A stretch of 64,000 nucleotides of DNA from Chloroflexota bacterium (lineage in GTDB: Bacteria > Chloroflexota > Dehalococcoidia > Lucifugimonadales > Australimonadaceae): positions 39,182-103,181 of the forward strand of contig JAQCEV010000001.1 of assembly GCA_027618515.1 (NCBI GenBank), in the 5' to 3' direction. A program made the translations under genes and the position numbers. Positions within the stretch are counted from its first letter, which is position 1; each line of letters starts with the position of its first letter. The notes under the pieces were generated by a model. That model was not told the DNA's origin and did not search any database. It saw only the letters and a list, made by a program, of their open reading frames with translations. Positions 1 to 9,234 of the stretch are shown piece after piece.

Positions 1-1193
1 CCGTCGACCACGAATGCAGTGATCATTTCCTCTAGCGACCGCACATAGACGGTATTGCCGCTGACCATGAGCGGCGCGCGGACTTTGTCGTCGGCGAGAG
101 CGTAGTCATCGATCCTGATACCGTCACGATCCAAGAGCGTTACGTCGCCACCATCCGAGCCAACCATGATGTTGCCGTCGACGACCGCAGGCCTGGCGAG
201 GATCTCGTCACGCGAGCCTTCTTGGTCGTACGTCCACGCAACGGAGTCAGTGTCCGTGTCATAGGCGTAGAGCACGCCGTCGAGGTTCGGTGCGTAGATG
301 CGGTTGCCGTCGGTTGCGGGGGTGGCCCAGAACCAACTGTCCGCCGTGAAGACTTCCTGCTTGTCTCCGGAGGCCATGTCAATGGCGTACATGATGCCGT
401 CGAATGCGCCGACGTAGAGCGTGCCGTCGATGGCGACGGGGGCAGCTACGACGCTGGCGCCCAACTCAACGGGGGCGCTCCACACCAGTTCACAGGTTTC
501 GATAGAGACGGCGTGCACGAAGTGATCAAGGTCGCCGAAGTAGGCGACGCCGTCGACCACGAGCGGTGACGACCACACGCGGCCTACTCCGACTTCCTCC
601 CCTAAGGGGTAACGGCATCGTTCGATGCGGTTCTGACGTCCGGCGCTGAGTTCCTCAGCCTCTAAGACGTAAAGGCGCCCAAGGTGCGTGTCCTCAGCCG
701 CGGCAACAACGAGTGCGCCATCTGCGTAAATGACATCGCCGGAGATACCTTTGGCGAGCTTGTTGCCATCGATCTCAAACGAGCCAACGTCGCCGAGGAC
801 ATCGCCGTCTTCCGAGACGTTGAGCGAGTAAACGAAGCCTTGGTAGCTACCAACGAAGAGGCGGCCATCCGCGATGGTTGGCGTGCCGTAAAATGCGACG
901 CCAACGCGCTGTTTGTCCCCTCCCTCTTCGCGCTCCTGGGCGTCGAAGACGTGGCCTTCCCGTGGCTGGATGCCGCCGCGGGAAGTGGGGATAAGCAGGA
1001 GTTCAATGACGCGCCCATCGCGAGTAGCGACGAAGACCGTCTCCGTTTCGGGCTGGGCGACGATACCCGACCAACTCTCGGAGGCACCGATGTTGCGTTG
1101 CCCCGCACAGCCCGCCAATATGACGGCTGCCACGAGCGACAAAAGCACAACCATGCTTAGCTGGCGGCTGAATCGTGAGCCAGGGCGTTTCAC
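1..1193 (-). CDS. PQQ-like beta-propeller lipoprotein (BamB-like), partial at window edge
   Basis: The frame is open from a GTG at 1193 to the window edge, so the C-terminus is missing. The N-terminus is a clear lipoprotein signal: basic residues (KRPGSRFSR), a hydrophobic stretch, then a lipobox LAGC with Cys29. After it come repeated blades such as YVGAFDGIMYAID and IYAPNLDGVLYAYD, the pattern of PQQ-binding-like/BamB beta-propellers. The GTG has an AAGGA ribosome site about ten bases upstream; a downstream ATG at 1154 would remove the basic n-region. It follows yidD on the same strand, where yidC often sits, which suggests a cell-envelope role. The ligand or partner is unknown. Confidence 0.8.
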   Translation of the reverse strand, partial: MKRPGSRFSRQLSMVVLLSLVAAVILAGCAGQRNIGASESWSGIVAQPETETVFVATRDGRVIELLLIPTSRGGIQPREGHVFDAQEREEGGDKQRVGVAFYGTPTIADGRLFVGSYQGFVYSLNVSEDGDVLGDVGSFEIDGNKLAKGISGDVIYADGALVVAAAEDTHLGRLYVLEAEELSAGRQNRIERCRYPLGEEVGVGRVWSSPLVVDGVAYFGDLDHFVHAVSIETCELVWSAPVELGASVVAAPVAIDGTLYVGAFDGIMYAIDMASGDKQEVFTADSWFWATPATDGNRIYAPNLDGVLYAYDTDTDSVAWTYDQEGSRDEILARPAVVDGNIMVGSDGGDVTLLDRDGIRIDDYALADDKVRAPLMVSGNTVYVRSLEEMITAFVVD

Positions 1194-1273
1194 TCTAAAT
1201 AGGTCCTTGTCCCGTCTCCATATGAGGCGAGAACAGCGCCCCCGAACTTATCGGGCTGACGCTGGATGATCGT

Positions 1274-1519
1274 CTAATCCACTAATCCATGGGCATGCGA
1301 CCCGGTTCCAGGAACCGGGTCATATCCTTCACCACCCCAAGGCTGGCAGCGGCCCAGCCGCTTCACAGCGAGCCATCCACCCTTGAGCAATCCGTGAGTC
1401 TCTATCGCTTCCTGCGCGTAGTGCGAGCAGGTAGGCGAGTAGCGACAGGCACCTGGCCAGTAGGGTGACAGCGCGTGCTGATAAAATCCGATCAACCGGA
1501 TCGCCACACCACGCATCAC
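1274..1519 (-). CDS. yidD: Membrane protein insertion efficiency factor YidD
   Basis: Short basic protein of 81 residues with the family core: [12 protein letters not shown] near the N-terminus, then [15 protein letters not shown] with the two conserved cysteines, and [11 protein letters not shown]. YidD is a small membrane-associated protein that helps YidC-dependent insertion of membrane proteins. It overlaps the 3' end of rnpA by four bases (GTGA), with an ATG one codon further in as an alternative start. The order rpmH-rnpA-yidD is the usual one. Confidence 0.95.
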   Translation of the reverse strand: MMRGVAIRLIGFYQHALSPYWPGACRYSPTCSHYAQEAIETHGLLKGGWLAVKRLGRCQPWGGEGYDPVPGTGSHAHGLVD

Positions 1520-1887
1520 TCACCACCCTCCCCGGCGCCGGGCTTTCCCAACAGATCTAGTCGACGCTCGAGATCCAATACAACATTGCGGATCGTTTGA
1601 AAATCCGCATCAAGGATCGGTTTGCGAGCAATCAACAACTGATCCCACCCCTCTCGGACTGGGGCCCGCCTAACGATCTCTCGCAGACGGCGCCTCACCC
1701 GATTCCTATCCACCGCATTCATGGACACACGCTTACTGACTACGAACCCGAAGCGAGTGTAGTCAAGAGCGTTTGGTACCGCGCGCAGCACTAATAGTGG
1801 ATGGGCTCGGGATGTGCCGCGCTGGCGGAGTGTCAGGAAGTCGCTCTTGCGACGAAGTCGCTGGTCTCGGTCTAAAGACTGGCGGAT
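1516..1887 (-). CDS. rnpA: Ribonuclease P protein component, probable non-canonical start
   Basis: Protein subunit of RNase P, which trims the 5' leader of pre-tRNA. The RNR core is plain: [21 protein letters not shown]. The only ATG/GTG/TTG in frame is a GTG at 1791, which would cut off the conserved RLRRKSDF segment that binds RNA. Reading further upstream, the frame encodes that segment and stays open back to a TAG, but contains no standard start. The coordinates given use an ATC at 1887, three bases after a GAGGGA ribosome site, giving 123 residues, a normal length. A small indel or base error is the other explanation. Confidence 0.75.
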   Translation of the reverse strand: MRQSLDRDQRLRRKSDFLTLRQRGTSRAHPLLVLRAVPNALDYTRFGFVVSKRVSMNAVDRNRVRRRLREIVRRAPVREGWDQLLIARKPILDADFQTIRNVVLDLERRLDLLGKPGAGEGGE

Positions 1888-1934
1888 ACGTCCCTCATCG
1901 GGTTGGCACCGGTTAGCACTATCCTAGCTAGAAG

Positions 1935-2072
1935 CTAGGCGGCTAGCTGGTGCCGTCCTTTGAATCGCCGGGAGGCGATCACTCTCCGCCCGCCTGGCGA
2001 TGCCATGCGGTGCATGAATCCGTGCCGGCGTTGCCGACGGCGTTTCTTGGGTTGCCACGTTCGTTTCGACAC
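1935..2072 (-). CDS. rpmH: 50S ribosomal protein L34
   Basis: Very basic 45-residue protein with the L34 signature [18 protein letters not shown] and [14 protein letters not shown]. It is a structural protein of the large ribosomal subunit. The GTG at 2072 was chosen because GAGGGG lies nine bases upstream and the length matches the family; an ATG at 2081 sits directly against that ribosome site and would add three residues. It heads the rpmH-rnpA-yidD operon and has a strong promoter upstream. Confidence 0.93.
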   Translation of the reverse strand: MSKRTWQPKKRRRQRRHGFMHRMASPGGRRVIASRRFKGRHQLAA

Positions 2073-2111
2073 AGGCCTCATCCCCTCGTTTGGGCGATTG
2101 CCCAGGTGCGA

Positions 2112-2141
2112 ATTATACTTACCCCACGAGTAGGGTGTCAA
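2112..2141 (-). promoter_or_regulatory. Sigma-70 promoter of the rpmH operon
   Basis: On the minus strand TTGACA (2136-2141) and TATAAT (2112-2117) are separated by 18 bases. Both hexamers are exact consensus. The predicted start falls about 30 bases before the rpmH start codon. Confidence 0.85.
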
Positions 2142-2224
2142 ACGAGCACACCCTAGTATCAGACCACTCCCGCCTTCAACTCACATGCCCGCAAAACGCT
2201 TCTTTGAGCGCGGGGAGATTCGTT

Positions 2225-2992
2225 TTGTCACCGCCAAGCAATAAGCCGAAACGACTAAGGGCTGACCAACTACTGCTCGATAGAGGGTTTGCGACAAGTT
2301 TGGAGCAAGCACGAGCGATGATCCTGGCGGGGGAAGTGTCCTCTGCGTCGCGTCGCATCGAGAACGCGGGGCAATCATTACTTGGGGACACTATGTTGTC
2401 AGTCCGCCAGCGCCCGCGCTTCGTGGGACGAGGCGGGGAGAAGTTGGCAGGCGCGTTGGATGCGTTCGGGCTTGATGTCGCCAGCATGGTGGGACTCGAC
2501 GTCGGTGCGTCGACCGGCGGGTTCACGGATTGCCTGCTGCAGAGCGGCGCCACGCGGATGTACGCGGTGGATGTTGGCCGAGGGCAATTGGCAGAGCGAT
2601 TACGCAACGACCCCCGGGTGAAGTCGTTCGAGCGTATGAACGCGCGCCATCCCTACCCGCTGCCCGAACTGGTGGACATCGCGGTGATGGATGTGTCGTT
2701 CATCTCACTGCTCGTGGTTTTGCCAGAGACGATCGCGCACGTGAAGCAAGGAGGGCTAGTGGTGGCGTTGGTCAAGCCGCAATTCGAAGCGGCGAAGAAT
2801 CAGGTCGGACCCAAAGGAGTGGTGAGCGACCCGGCGGTCCACGCGGACGTGATCGGTAAGGTTTGCTTATGGGTAGCAGAACGGCCAGGGATACGGCTCG
2901 TTGGGGTACGGCGATCTGTTCTGCAGGGTGACGAGGGCAATCGCGAGTTCTTCGTGGCGTTGCGCGTGACGGGGGCCACAGGCGGTGGCTAG
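2225..2992 (+). CDS. tlyA: TlyA-family rRNA 2'-O-methyltransferase (S4 + FtsJ domains)
   Basis: The 255-residue product begins with an S4 RNA-binding domain (LRADQLLLDRGFATSLEQAR, then GEVSSASRRIE) followed by a Rossmann methyltransferase domain with the SAM motif DVGASTGGFTD and the catalytic-type LVKPQFEA. TlyA methylates 16S/23S rRNA in actinobacteria and relatives; haemolysin annotations of the family are historical. The TTG at 2225 is preceded by GGGGAG with seven bases spacing. Upstream codons are open but unlike the family. Confidence 0.9.
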   Translation: MSPPSNKPKRLRADQLLLDRGFATSLEQARAMILAGEVSSASRRIENAGQSLLGDTMLSVRQRPRFVGRGGEKLAGALDAFGLDVASMVGLDVGASTGGFTDCLLQSGATRMYAVDVGRGQLAERLRNDPRVKSFERMNARHPYPLPELVDIAVMDVSFISLLVVLPETIAHVKQGGLVVALVKPQFEAAKNQVGPKGVVSDPAVHADVIGKVCLWVAERPGIRLVGVRRSVLQGDEGNREFFVALRVTGATGGG

Positions 2993-3129
2993 GCGCGCCT
3001 AACTACAAGCCCTTGGAGTGCTGACGTGACCCCTTGATTATGGCTGCGTGGTGGCCCTCATTTCACTTGGCGTTCCGCGCGTTACAATGGTAGTGTTCGC
3101 CAGCGATCACCACCGCGCGGGGAGATACC

Positions 3130-4593
3130 TTGGACGACGCCCCACGATTCGCTCTTGATGAGTCCGATAATCCGCACGATGAGTGTGGAGTCGTCGGAGT
3201 CCACCTCCCACAGGCCACCGACAGTGATGCCGCGCAGGTGGCGTTCTACGGCTTGTATGCTCTGCAACACCGCGGGCAAGAGAGCGCAGGCATCGCGGCG
3301 TCGGATGGCCGGACTCTTCGCAATTTCACGAATGTTGGTTTGGTTTCGAACGCGTTCAGGCAAGAAGACCTGGAACGCTTGCCAGGTCATATCGCGGTCG
3401 GGCATACCCGCTACTCAACGACGGGATCTTCTAGCGCGCTGAACGCGCAGCCTATCCTGGCGCAGGGGCCAGGAGGCGAGATCGCGTTGGCGCACAACGG
3501 CAATATCGTCAATGCAGAAGAGATGCGCCAGCGGCTCCTAGAGTGGGGAGTTTCGACCACCACCGGCACGGATAGCGAGGTCATCGCACACCTGTTGGCT
3601 TGGGCTCCAGGCGAGACGTGGGGCGAGCGCACCGCTTACTTGATGAAATCGATCAAGGGCGCGTATTCGTTGGTCGTCGCCACGAAGGACACGACGATCG
3701 GCATCCGGGATCCTCACGGCGTGCGGCCGTTGTGCTTGGGCCGATTCTCCAACGGTGGGTGGATCATCGCATCGGAGAGTGCCGCGCTGGATCATATCGG
3801 CGCGCAGTTCGTACGCGAGGTCGATCCCGGCGAGACTGTGGTGATCGACCGTGACGGCCTCGTCAGCGTCCCGAATCCACTGCCTCAGGAACGCATCGCT
3901 CATTGCGTTTTCGAGCACATCTACTTCGCCCGCCCCGATTCCACGCTGGACGGACGCCTCGTGCATATGTCGCGTACGCGTATGGGCGCAGCCTTGGCGA
4001 AGGAACACCCCGTTGAAGCTGACGTGGTGATCTCGATCCCTGAGTCGGCCAACTCTGCGGCGGTCGGGTACGCAAGAGCATCAGGAATCCCCTTCGAGCT
4101 TGGACTCGTAAAGAATCGCTACGTGGGCCGGACGTTCATCGAACCGGACCAACGGTTCCGTGATCTTGGGGTGCGGAACAAGTTCAACCCGCTACCCGAA
4201 GTGCTGGCCGGTAAGCGAGTGGTGGTGGTGGACGACAGCATCGTTCGTGGAACGACGACACCGCGCATCGTTCAGCTACTCAAGCGAGCAGGCGCAGCAG
4301 AGATACACGTACGCGTGTGCGCGCCACCGATCAAGAATCCCTGCCATTTCGGCGTGGACATGGCCACGAAAGACGAGTTCATCGCTTCCGGTCGGACGGT
4401 CGACGAGATCCGAGAGATCATCGGCGCCGACTCGCTGGGTTACCTGAGCACGGAAGCCCTGCACGATGCGGTTGGTGGAGACAGTACGGGCTCGCGCTTC
4501 TGCGATGCCTGCTTCACGGGCAATTACCCGATCCCGATCCAACTGCAGATGGACAAGCTCTCCCTGGAACGAACTCTGACGCAGGGCGAATAG
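3130..4593 (+). CDS. purF: Amidophosphoribosyltransferase (PurF), Fe-S type
   Basis: First committed step of purine synthesis: PRPP plus glutamine give phosphoribosylamine. The nucleophilic cysteine is in DECGVVGVH at residue 19, after a short propeptide that is presumably removed, as in the Bacillus enzyme. The PRPP loop is VVVVDDSIVRGTT. Four cysteines match the Fe-S cluster ligands of the Bacillus type: in IAHCVFEH, KNPCHFG and FCDACFTG. A TTG start is used, with GGGGAG six bases ahead. Twelve bases separate it from the next gene. With purO at 7.5-8.2 kb this window holds the first and last steps of IMP synthesis. Confidence 0.96.
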   Translation: MDDAPRFALDESDNPHDECGVVGVHLPQATDSDAAQVAFYGLYALQHRGQESAGIAASDGRTLRNFTNVGLVSNAFRQEDLERLPGHIAVGHTRYSTTGSSSALNAQPILAQGPGGEIALAHNGNIVNAEEMRQRLLEWGVSTTTGTDSEVIAHLLAWAPGETWGERTAYLMKSIKGAYSLVVATKDTTIGIRDPHGVRPLCLGRFSNGGWIIASESAALDHIGAQFVREVDPGETVVIDRDGLVSVPNPLPQERIAHCVFEHIYFARPDSTLDGRLVHMSRTRMGAALAKEHPVEADVVISIPESANSAAVGYARASGIPFELGLVKNRYVGRTFIEPDQRFRDLGVRNKFNPLPEVLAGKRVVVVDDSIVRGTTTPRIVQLLKRAGAAEIHVRVCAPPIKNPCHFGVDMATKDEFIASGRTVDEIREIIGADSLGYLSTEALHDAVGGDSTGSRFCDACFTGNYPIPIQLQMDKLSLERTLTQGE

Positions 4594-4605
4594 CCGCAGT
4601 AGCCA

Positions 4606-5697
4606 TTGGCGACCCAGTACCCTCCCCACACCATCACCCGCCTGCGGGAACTTGTCAGTGCGCTCCCTGATGCTGATCGCGCACGCTTCGAGCGTGTGTA
4701 CGAGGTTTCAACAGCGGAAGGTCGACTTCACGCGCCGGATGCGATGGTTCCGTGGATAGAGAGTACTTTCGGCGAGCTGGCCTCGGTCCAGACGCAACGT
4801 ATCGTTCGTGTGTCCAACCTCGTAACGGGCGAGGGGACACTGTTCAACGAACTCCGTGCTCGACGGCCAGTGCGATCCGCGCTCCAGACGGAGAGCGGGC
4901 TGGGGTCAGCGTTGCAGGATGATCCTTGGGCGAACCCGATCCACGCGACGCCCGAAGATACATTCGGTAGGCTGTCCAACGCTCATGGCGTAACGGCGGC
5001 GAACGTCGCGAAATACGACGCGGTGCACAGCATCATCGTGTTTTCCGAGCCGGACCCGCTCGCGTTCACGCGGGAGTCGGTCGTTGCACACTTAGCCCTA
5101 GCGCATGATTGGCTGCGGGCAGCACACCATGACGATGTGGGGGCCCGGTACCCGTATATCATGTGGAACTGTCTCTGGCGCGCTGGCGGTTCGATCGTTC
5201 ACGGGCACACACAAGTGTCACTCGCGCGCGGTCGTCACTACGCGAAGATCGAGCGCCTGCGAGCGGACGCGCTGCGCTACCGGGAGGCCAACGGCGTCTC
5301 CTATTTCGATGATCTGGCAGCCATCCATGCTTCGCTGGGACTGGCCCATCAGGTGGGCGGTGTGAGCGTGCTCGCGAATCTGACCCCGCTGAAAGAGAAA
5401 GAGTGCATCTTGATCGCGAACGCGGCCGATGGCGCGCTGGGTGGCGCGCTCTTCGATGTGCTTCGCGTGTACCGCAACGCATTAGGCGTGCGATCGTTCA
5501 ACGTGGGGATGCTGCTCCCTCCGATGGCTGAGACCAAGGAGTCCTGGGAAGGGTTCCCGGTCGTAGTGAGAGTTGTGGATAGAGGTAGTCTCGAAACAAG
5601 AACCAGTGATATCGGCGGGATGGAGATGTTTGCGGAGTCGGTCGTTGCGGCCGACCCGTTCGCGGTTCATCAGGCCTTGGTTACCGAGGGAGCGTAG
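4606..5697 (+). CDS. HIT-superfamily protein, galactose-1-phosphate uridylyltransferase-like
   Basis: The 363-residue product carries a nucleotidyltransferase His motif, H199-G-H201-T-Q203 (IVHGHTQVS), with a GGSIVHGH context like GalT, and YDAVHSIIVFSE ahead of it. GalT-type enzymes transfer a nucleotide between sugar phosphates through the first His of HxHxQ. The length suits GalT, but the usual N-terminal zinc motifs are not evident, so substrate assignment is open; an ADP-sugar or UDP-sugar pyrophosphorylase-like role is also possible. A TTG start is used. It lies 12 bases after purF and directly before a glycosyltransferase, which supports a sugar-nucleotide role. Confidence 0.65.
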   Translation: MATQYPPHTITRLRELVSALPDADRARFERVYEVSTAEGRLHAPDAMVPWIESTFGELASVQTQRIVRVSNLVTGEGTLFNELRARRPVRSALQTESGLGSALQDDPWANPIHATPEDTFGRLSNAHGVTAANVAKYDAVHSIIVFSEPDPLAFTRESVVAHLALAHDWLRAAHHDDVGARYPYIMWNCLWRAGGSIVHGHTQVSLARGRHYAKIERLRADALRYREANGVSYFDDLAAIHASLGLAHQVGGVSVLANLTPLKEKECILIANAADGALGGALFDVLRVYRNALGVRSFNVGMLLPPMAETKESWEGFPVVVRVVDRGSLETRTSDIGGMEMFAESVVAADPFAVHQALVTEGA

Positions 5698-5699
5698 AC

Positions 5700-6443
5700 G
5701 TGGCATCCGTTGATGTGGTGATACCAGTACTGAACGAAGAACACTCGCTTCCCAGGTGCATCGAGCAACTGCGCGATTCCCTGAGTACGTCGCTGCCGCA
5801 ACACCAGTGCAGGATCGTCGTTGCCGACAATGGGTCGACCGACGGTACGTTGGATGTGGCGAAGGCTGAAGCGAGCGCACACCCCGCGCAGGTGGCGTAC
5901 GTGCATCTCGACGTTCGCGGGCGCGGGCGAGCGCTGCGCAAGGCTTGGCTGGAGAGCGACGCGGACGTAGTGAGTTACATGGACGTGGATCTCTCAACCG
6001 GGCTGGACGCGTTCCCGGCGATGGTGAACGGGATCGTTGAAGATGGCTATCACGTTGCGTTTGGGAGCAGGCTGGCGAAGGGTGCTCACATCAAGCGATC
6101 TCCGAAGCGCGAGGTGATCTCGCGGACGTACAACCTGATGATACGAGCGCTGATGCAGACCCGGTTCCGGGACGCACAGTGCGGTTTCAAGGCGCTCAGT
6201 CGCGGCGCGGCCCAAGCGTTGGTTCCCACCATCGTGAACAATCATTGGTTCTTCGACACTGAACTCTTAGTCATCGCAGAAAAGCGTGGTTTCCGCATGC
6301 TTGAGGTCCCGGTTACGTGGGACGAGGATGCCGACACTCGCGTCAAGATAATGCCGACGGTCATGGAAGATCTGAAGGGGCTGGCGAGGCTGAGATGGGG
6401 GGGTATCCCTGAAGTCGAGCCTCCCAAGGGGCTGCGAGAGTGA
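5700..6443 (+). CDS. Family 2 glycosyltransferase, dolichol-phosphate-mannose synthase-like
   Basis: GT-A fold enzyme of 247 residues. It starts with VDVVIPVLNEE, then ADNGSTDGT, and the metal-binding DVDLST (DxD). RDAQCGFKAL is typical of the DPM1/Alg5-like branch that moves a sugar from a nucleotide to a polyprenyl phosphate. No transmembrane segment is present, so it would act at the inner face of the membrane. A GTG start lies two bases after the upstream stop, so translation is probably coupled to the GalT-like gene. Confidence 0.82.
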   Translation: MASVDVVIPVLNEEHSLPRCIEQLRDSLSTSLPQHQCRIVVADNGSTDGTLDVAKAEASAHPAQVAYVHLDVRGRGRALRKAWLESDADVVSYMDVDLSTGLDAFPAMVNGIVEDGYHVAFGSRLAKGAHIKRSPKREVISRTYNLMIRALMQTRFRDAQCGFKALSRGAAQALVPTIVNNHWFFDTELLVIAEKRGFRMLEVPVTWDEDADTRVKIMPTVMEDLKGLARLRWGGIPEVEPPKGLRE

Positions 6444-6513
6444 ACCAGCGTGCGAACGGCAATCGCAGAGTAGATAATGGAAGGCGTACGAACCTCCTTT
6501 TGCAGGCCAACAG

Positions 6514-7512
6514 ATGACTCAACGTAATCCCGCATTCGAAGTCCGCCCGTCGGTTATCACCGGCGATACGGCTGACGTATACCTCCACCGCACCCAGCGG
6601 GTGCTCCGCAACGAGGGCATAAACCCGACCGTGGTGATGCAATTTTCCGCCACCAACGAGGGAACGCTATGCGGTTCGATGGAGGTTCGGGCAGTCCTGA
6701 GCAAGGTCGCATCTGAGGGCAATCGCGAGGTCTGGGCAGTTGAAGAAGGGCAGCAGATCGCCAGAGGCGAGGTCTGCCTGACGGTGAAGGCCCCGTACTC
6801 CAGCTTCGGCCTTTACGAGACAGCGATCTGCGGGATACTGGCGCACCACTCAGGCTGGGCTACTGCCGCACATGCGTTGACGGCAGAAGCCGGTAATATC
6901 CCGGTCGTCAACGTCGGGGCGCACAACGTGCACCCGTCTGTGGCTCCGGTCATGGACTACGCTGCCGTCGTCGGCGGGTGCCTGAGCGGCTCAACGGTAC
7001 TCGGGTCCAGGCTCGCCAATAGCCCTCCCGTCGCCACGGTGTCCGGAGCGCTCGTGCAGCTGATGGGCGACCCCGTGAAAGCGATGCATGCATATGATCG
7101 CGCCGTAGCGCCGGATGTGCAGCGGATCGCCTACATGGATCCGCGGAAGGATCCCGCCGAGCAAGCGGTCGAAGTCGCACGTGCCATGCGGGACCATCTG
7201 AACAGCGTTCGTATCGCTCGGATGCCTGGGGGTCGCGCCGTAGACACGGAAACGCTCATGGAGGTTCGCCGTCGGCTTGACGGGATCGGCGCGCGCCACG
7301 TCAGCATCGTGCTCAGCGGACGGTTATCGCCAGAGCGTATACGGAAGCACCTAGACGAGGGCGCACCGATCGACGTGTTCCACGACAACGGGTACATCTC
7401 ATCCGCGAATCCCCTGTCGTTCCTGCCGAACATCCTGACGATCAGCGATAAGTTGGTTCCTCAGGAAACTGAGCCACTTCCGCCCAACTCGCGGCTGGTG
7501 CGGGTGCTCTAA
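6514..7512 (+). CDS. Nicotinate phosphoribosyltransferase-like protein
   Basis: The 332-residue product has the class layout: ITGDTADVYLHRTQ at the N-terminus, YETAICGILAHHSG in the first domain, NVGAHNVHP, and a C-terminal barrel with DVFHDNGYISS. These enzymes make nicotinate mononucleotide from nicotinate and PRPP in NAD salvage. Length and missing C-terminal extension point to the shorter archaeal/bacterial NAPRT branch. A nicotinamide- or quinolinate-using relative cannot be excluded from sequence alone. It is convergent with purO. Confidence 0.75.
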   Translation: MTQRNPAFEVRPSVITGDTADVYLHRTQRVLRNEGINPTVVMQFSATNEGTLCGSMEVRAVLSKVASEGNREVWAVEEGQQIARGEVCLTVKAPYSSFGLYETAICGILAHHSGWATAAHALTAEAGNIPVVNVGAHNVHPSVAPVMDYAAVVGGCLSGSTVLGSRLANSPPVATVSGALVQLMGDPVKAMHAYDRAVAPDVQRIAYMDPRKDPAEQAVEVARAMRDHLNSVRIARMPGGRAVDTETLMEVRRRLDGIGARHVSIVLSGRLSPERIRKHLDEGAPIDVFHDNGYISSANPLSFLPNILTISDKLVPQETEPLPPNSRLVRVL

Positions 7513-7539
7513 CCCCCGGCTACGCCATGAACGTGCGGG

Positions 7540-8178
7540 CTACGCCTCGACGATGTACGTTCCCAGAGCGAACCCAGCGTCATTGGTCAGCGCGGCTACG
7601 CTGGTGACGGGCTTTTCCAGATCAGCGAACGATCCACCCGAAACGGCGAACTCAGCCGCGCCAGCCGCAGTGCTTGCGTCAAACACGCTCACCTGGCTGT
7701 CACGGACGTCGTCCGCTTCGTAGGTCGCGATGTACTGCGCTCGCCCCACCTGTAGATCAACCTCGTGCACAACCAGCGCGTCCTTCCGAACGATGGCGAG
7801 CCAACCTCTGTCTCCGCGACGTGGCACTGCTGCTGCGATGCGTGGGGTGTTGAAGTCGTCCTTCTCGTAATCGAGAGCGAGCAGCGAGAGGGCCATGGCT
7901 TCGCGGATGGGCATCCCAAGAGCGACCTTCTCGACGATGGGATCCGTGTGGCTGCCGTTGGTGGCGATGGCCCAGTCCCCTACGAGTCGTAGGGCGTTAT
8001 AGGCGATATAGGGGTTCTTGTTCAGATCGGTCTCGAACCCGGGGCGAGGCACCACGGCCAAGGTTCCATTATTGTCGACGGCCTGGCGATTGGGGAATGA
8101 TCGACTGGAGACGCGGTACATGACTGCGTTCGCTCCTGCAGCGTTCTTCCCGACGGCTACGATTCTTCCAACGTACAT
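7540..8178 (-). CDS. purO: Archaeal-type IMP cyclohydrolase PurO
   Basis: The 212-residue product starts MYVGRIVAVGK, followed by YRVSSRSFPNR and, mid-protein, NGSHTDPI, the hallmarks of PurO, which closes FAICAR to IMP as the last purine step. Most bacteria use the C-terminal part of PurH for this. PurO was first described from methanogenic archaea. The gene lies 39 bases downstream of tsaD on the same strand. Whether a PurH also exists in the genome cannot be seen here. Confidence 0.88.
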   Translation of the reverse strand: MYVGRIVAVGKNAAGANAVMYRVSSRSFPNRQAVDNNGTLAVVPRPGFETDLNKNPYIAYNALRLVGDWAIATNGSHTDPIVEKVALGMPIREAMALSLLALDYEKDDFNTPRIAAAVPRRGDRGWLAIVRKDALVVHEVDLQVGRAQYIATYEADDVRDSQVSVFDASTAAGAAEFAVSGGSFADLEKPVTSVAALTNDAGFALGTYIVEA

Positions 8179-8217
8179 CTGTTTTCTTCTCGCTCGTGTT
8201 GCTTGGGGTTCTGTTGC

Positions 8218-9234
8218 CTAGCCAAGGGCCAGGCTAGGCGTCGCGTCCAGGGCCATCCCGTGGGTCACGCCACGGATAAATCGATAGTAGCCTGCCGCAC
8301 CGATCATGGATCCATTATCGGTGCACAGCTTGGGTGCCGGGATGATCACGGGCACGGGCGCTTGGCGGCACGCCTCGCGGAGGGGTCCGTTGGCCGAGAC
8401 GCCTCCACCCAGGACGAGGCCCTTCGCTCCGTAACGTTTGACGGCGGCGATGGCCTTGGTGGCGATGACATCGACAACAGCGTCCTGGAACGCAGCAGCG
8501 ATATCGGCGACTAGGGTGGCATCCGCTCCTGCTTCGGGCGCTGGGTAGACGCCAAGCTCCTGCGCCTTGTGGAGCACGGCGGTCTTGAGCCCCGAGAAGC
8601 TGAAATCCAGGGAGTCGCCAAGCCATGCTCGGGGGAGCTTGAACGATGGCGTGATGCCCTCAGCGGTTCGCTGGACCACCGGGCCGCCGGGGTAACCAAG
8701 TCCAAGGATGCGACCTGCTTTATCGAAGGCCTCGCCTGCCGCGTCGTCACGGGTACGACCAACGACTTCGTAGTCACCGTGGCCTCGCATGACGATGAGA
8801 TCGGTGTGGGCGCCTGATGCGATGAGCACGATGAGGGGGAAGCCAGGGTCTACGGCGGGATCGGTGCCACCGAGCCACGCGGCGTAGGTGTGGCCTTCCA
8901 GGTGGTGCACGCCCACCAAGGGTAAGTCTCGCGCATAGGCGATAGCCTTCGCGGTGTTGACGCCGACCATGAGTGAACCCATGAGCCCAGGCCCCTGCGT
9001 CACGGCGACGACATCGATAGCGTCCAACGTGACTTCGGCTTTAGCAAGCGCGCCTTCGAGAACAGGGACGATCTGCAGGAGGTGCTGCCGCGAGGCGACT
9101 TCGGGTACGACCCCTCCATAGCGCGCGTGGATGGCGACCTGCGAGGAGACGACATCGGACAAAACACGAATGCCGTCTTCGACGACGGCAGCTGCGGTTT
9201 CATCACATGAGCTTTCGATTCCAAGAACCAGCAT
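8218..9234 (-). CDS. tsaD: tRNA threonylcarbamoyladenosine transferase TsaD
   Basis: TsaD (Gcp/Kae1) transfers the threonylcarbamoyl group to A37 of ANN-decoding tRNAs together with TsaB and TsaE. The 338-residue product shows GIESSCDETAAAVV at the start, the iron-binding HLEGH, GPGLMGSLMVG, and LVLGGGVSANGPLR near the C-terminus. The ATG at 9234 is preferred over a TTG two codons upstream. It is transcribed divergently from the CNNM/CorC gene and followed by purO. Confidence 0.96.
   Translation of the reverse strand: MLVLGIESSCDETAAAVVEDGIRVLSDVVSSQVAIHARYGGVVPEVASRQHLLQIVPVLEGALAKAEVTLDAIDVVAVTQGPGLMGSLMVGVNTAKAIAYARDLPLVGVHHLEGHTYAAWLGGTDPAVDPGFPLIVLIASGAHTDLIVMRGHGDYEVVGRTRDDAAGEAFDKAGRILGLGYPGGPVVQRTAEGITPSFKLPRAWLGDSLDFSFSGLKTAVLHKAQELGVYPAPEAGADATLVADIAAAFQDAVVDVIATKAIAAVKRYGAKGLVLGGGVSANGPLREACRQAPVPVIIPAPKLCTDNGSMIGAAGYYRFIRGVTHGMALDATPSLALG

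Noticed and set aside
2075..2225. Replication origin next to rpmH
   Set aside because: dnaA and rpmH are neighbours in many bacteria, but no DnaA-box cluster or AT-rich unwinding region is visible here, and tlyA, not dnaA, is divergent.
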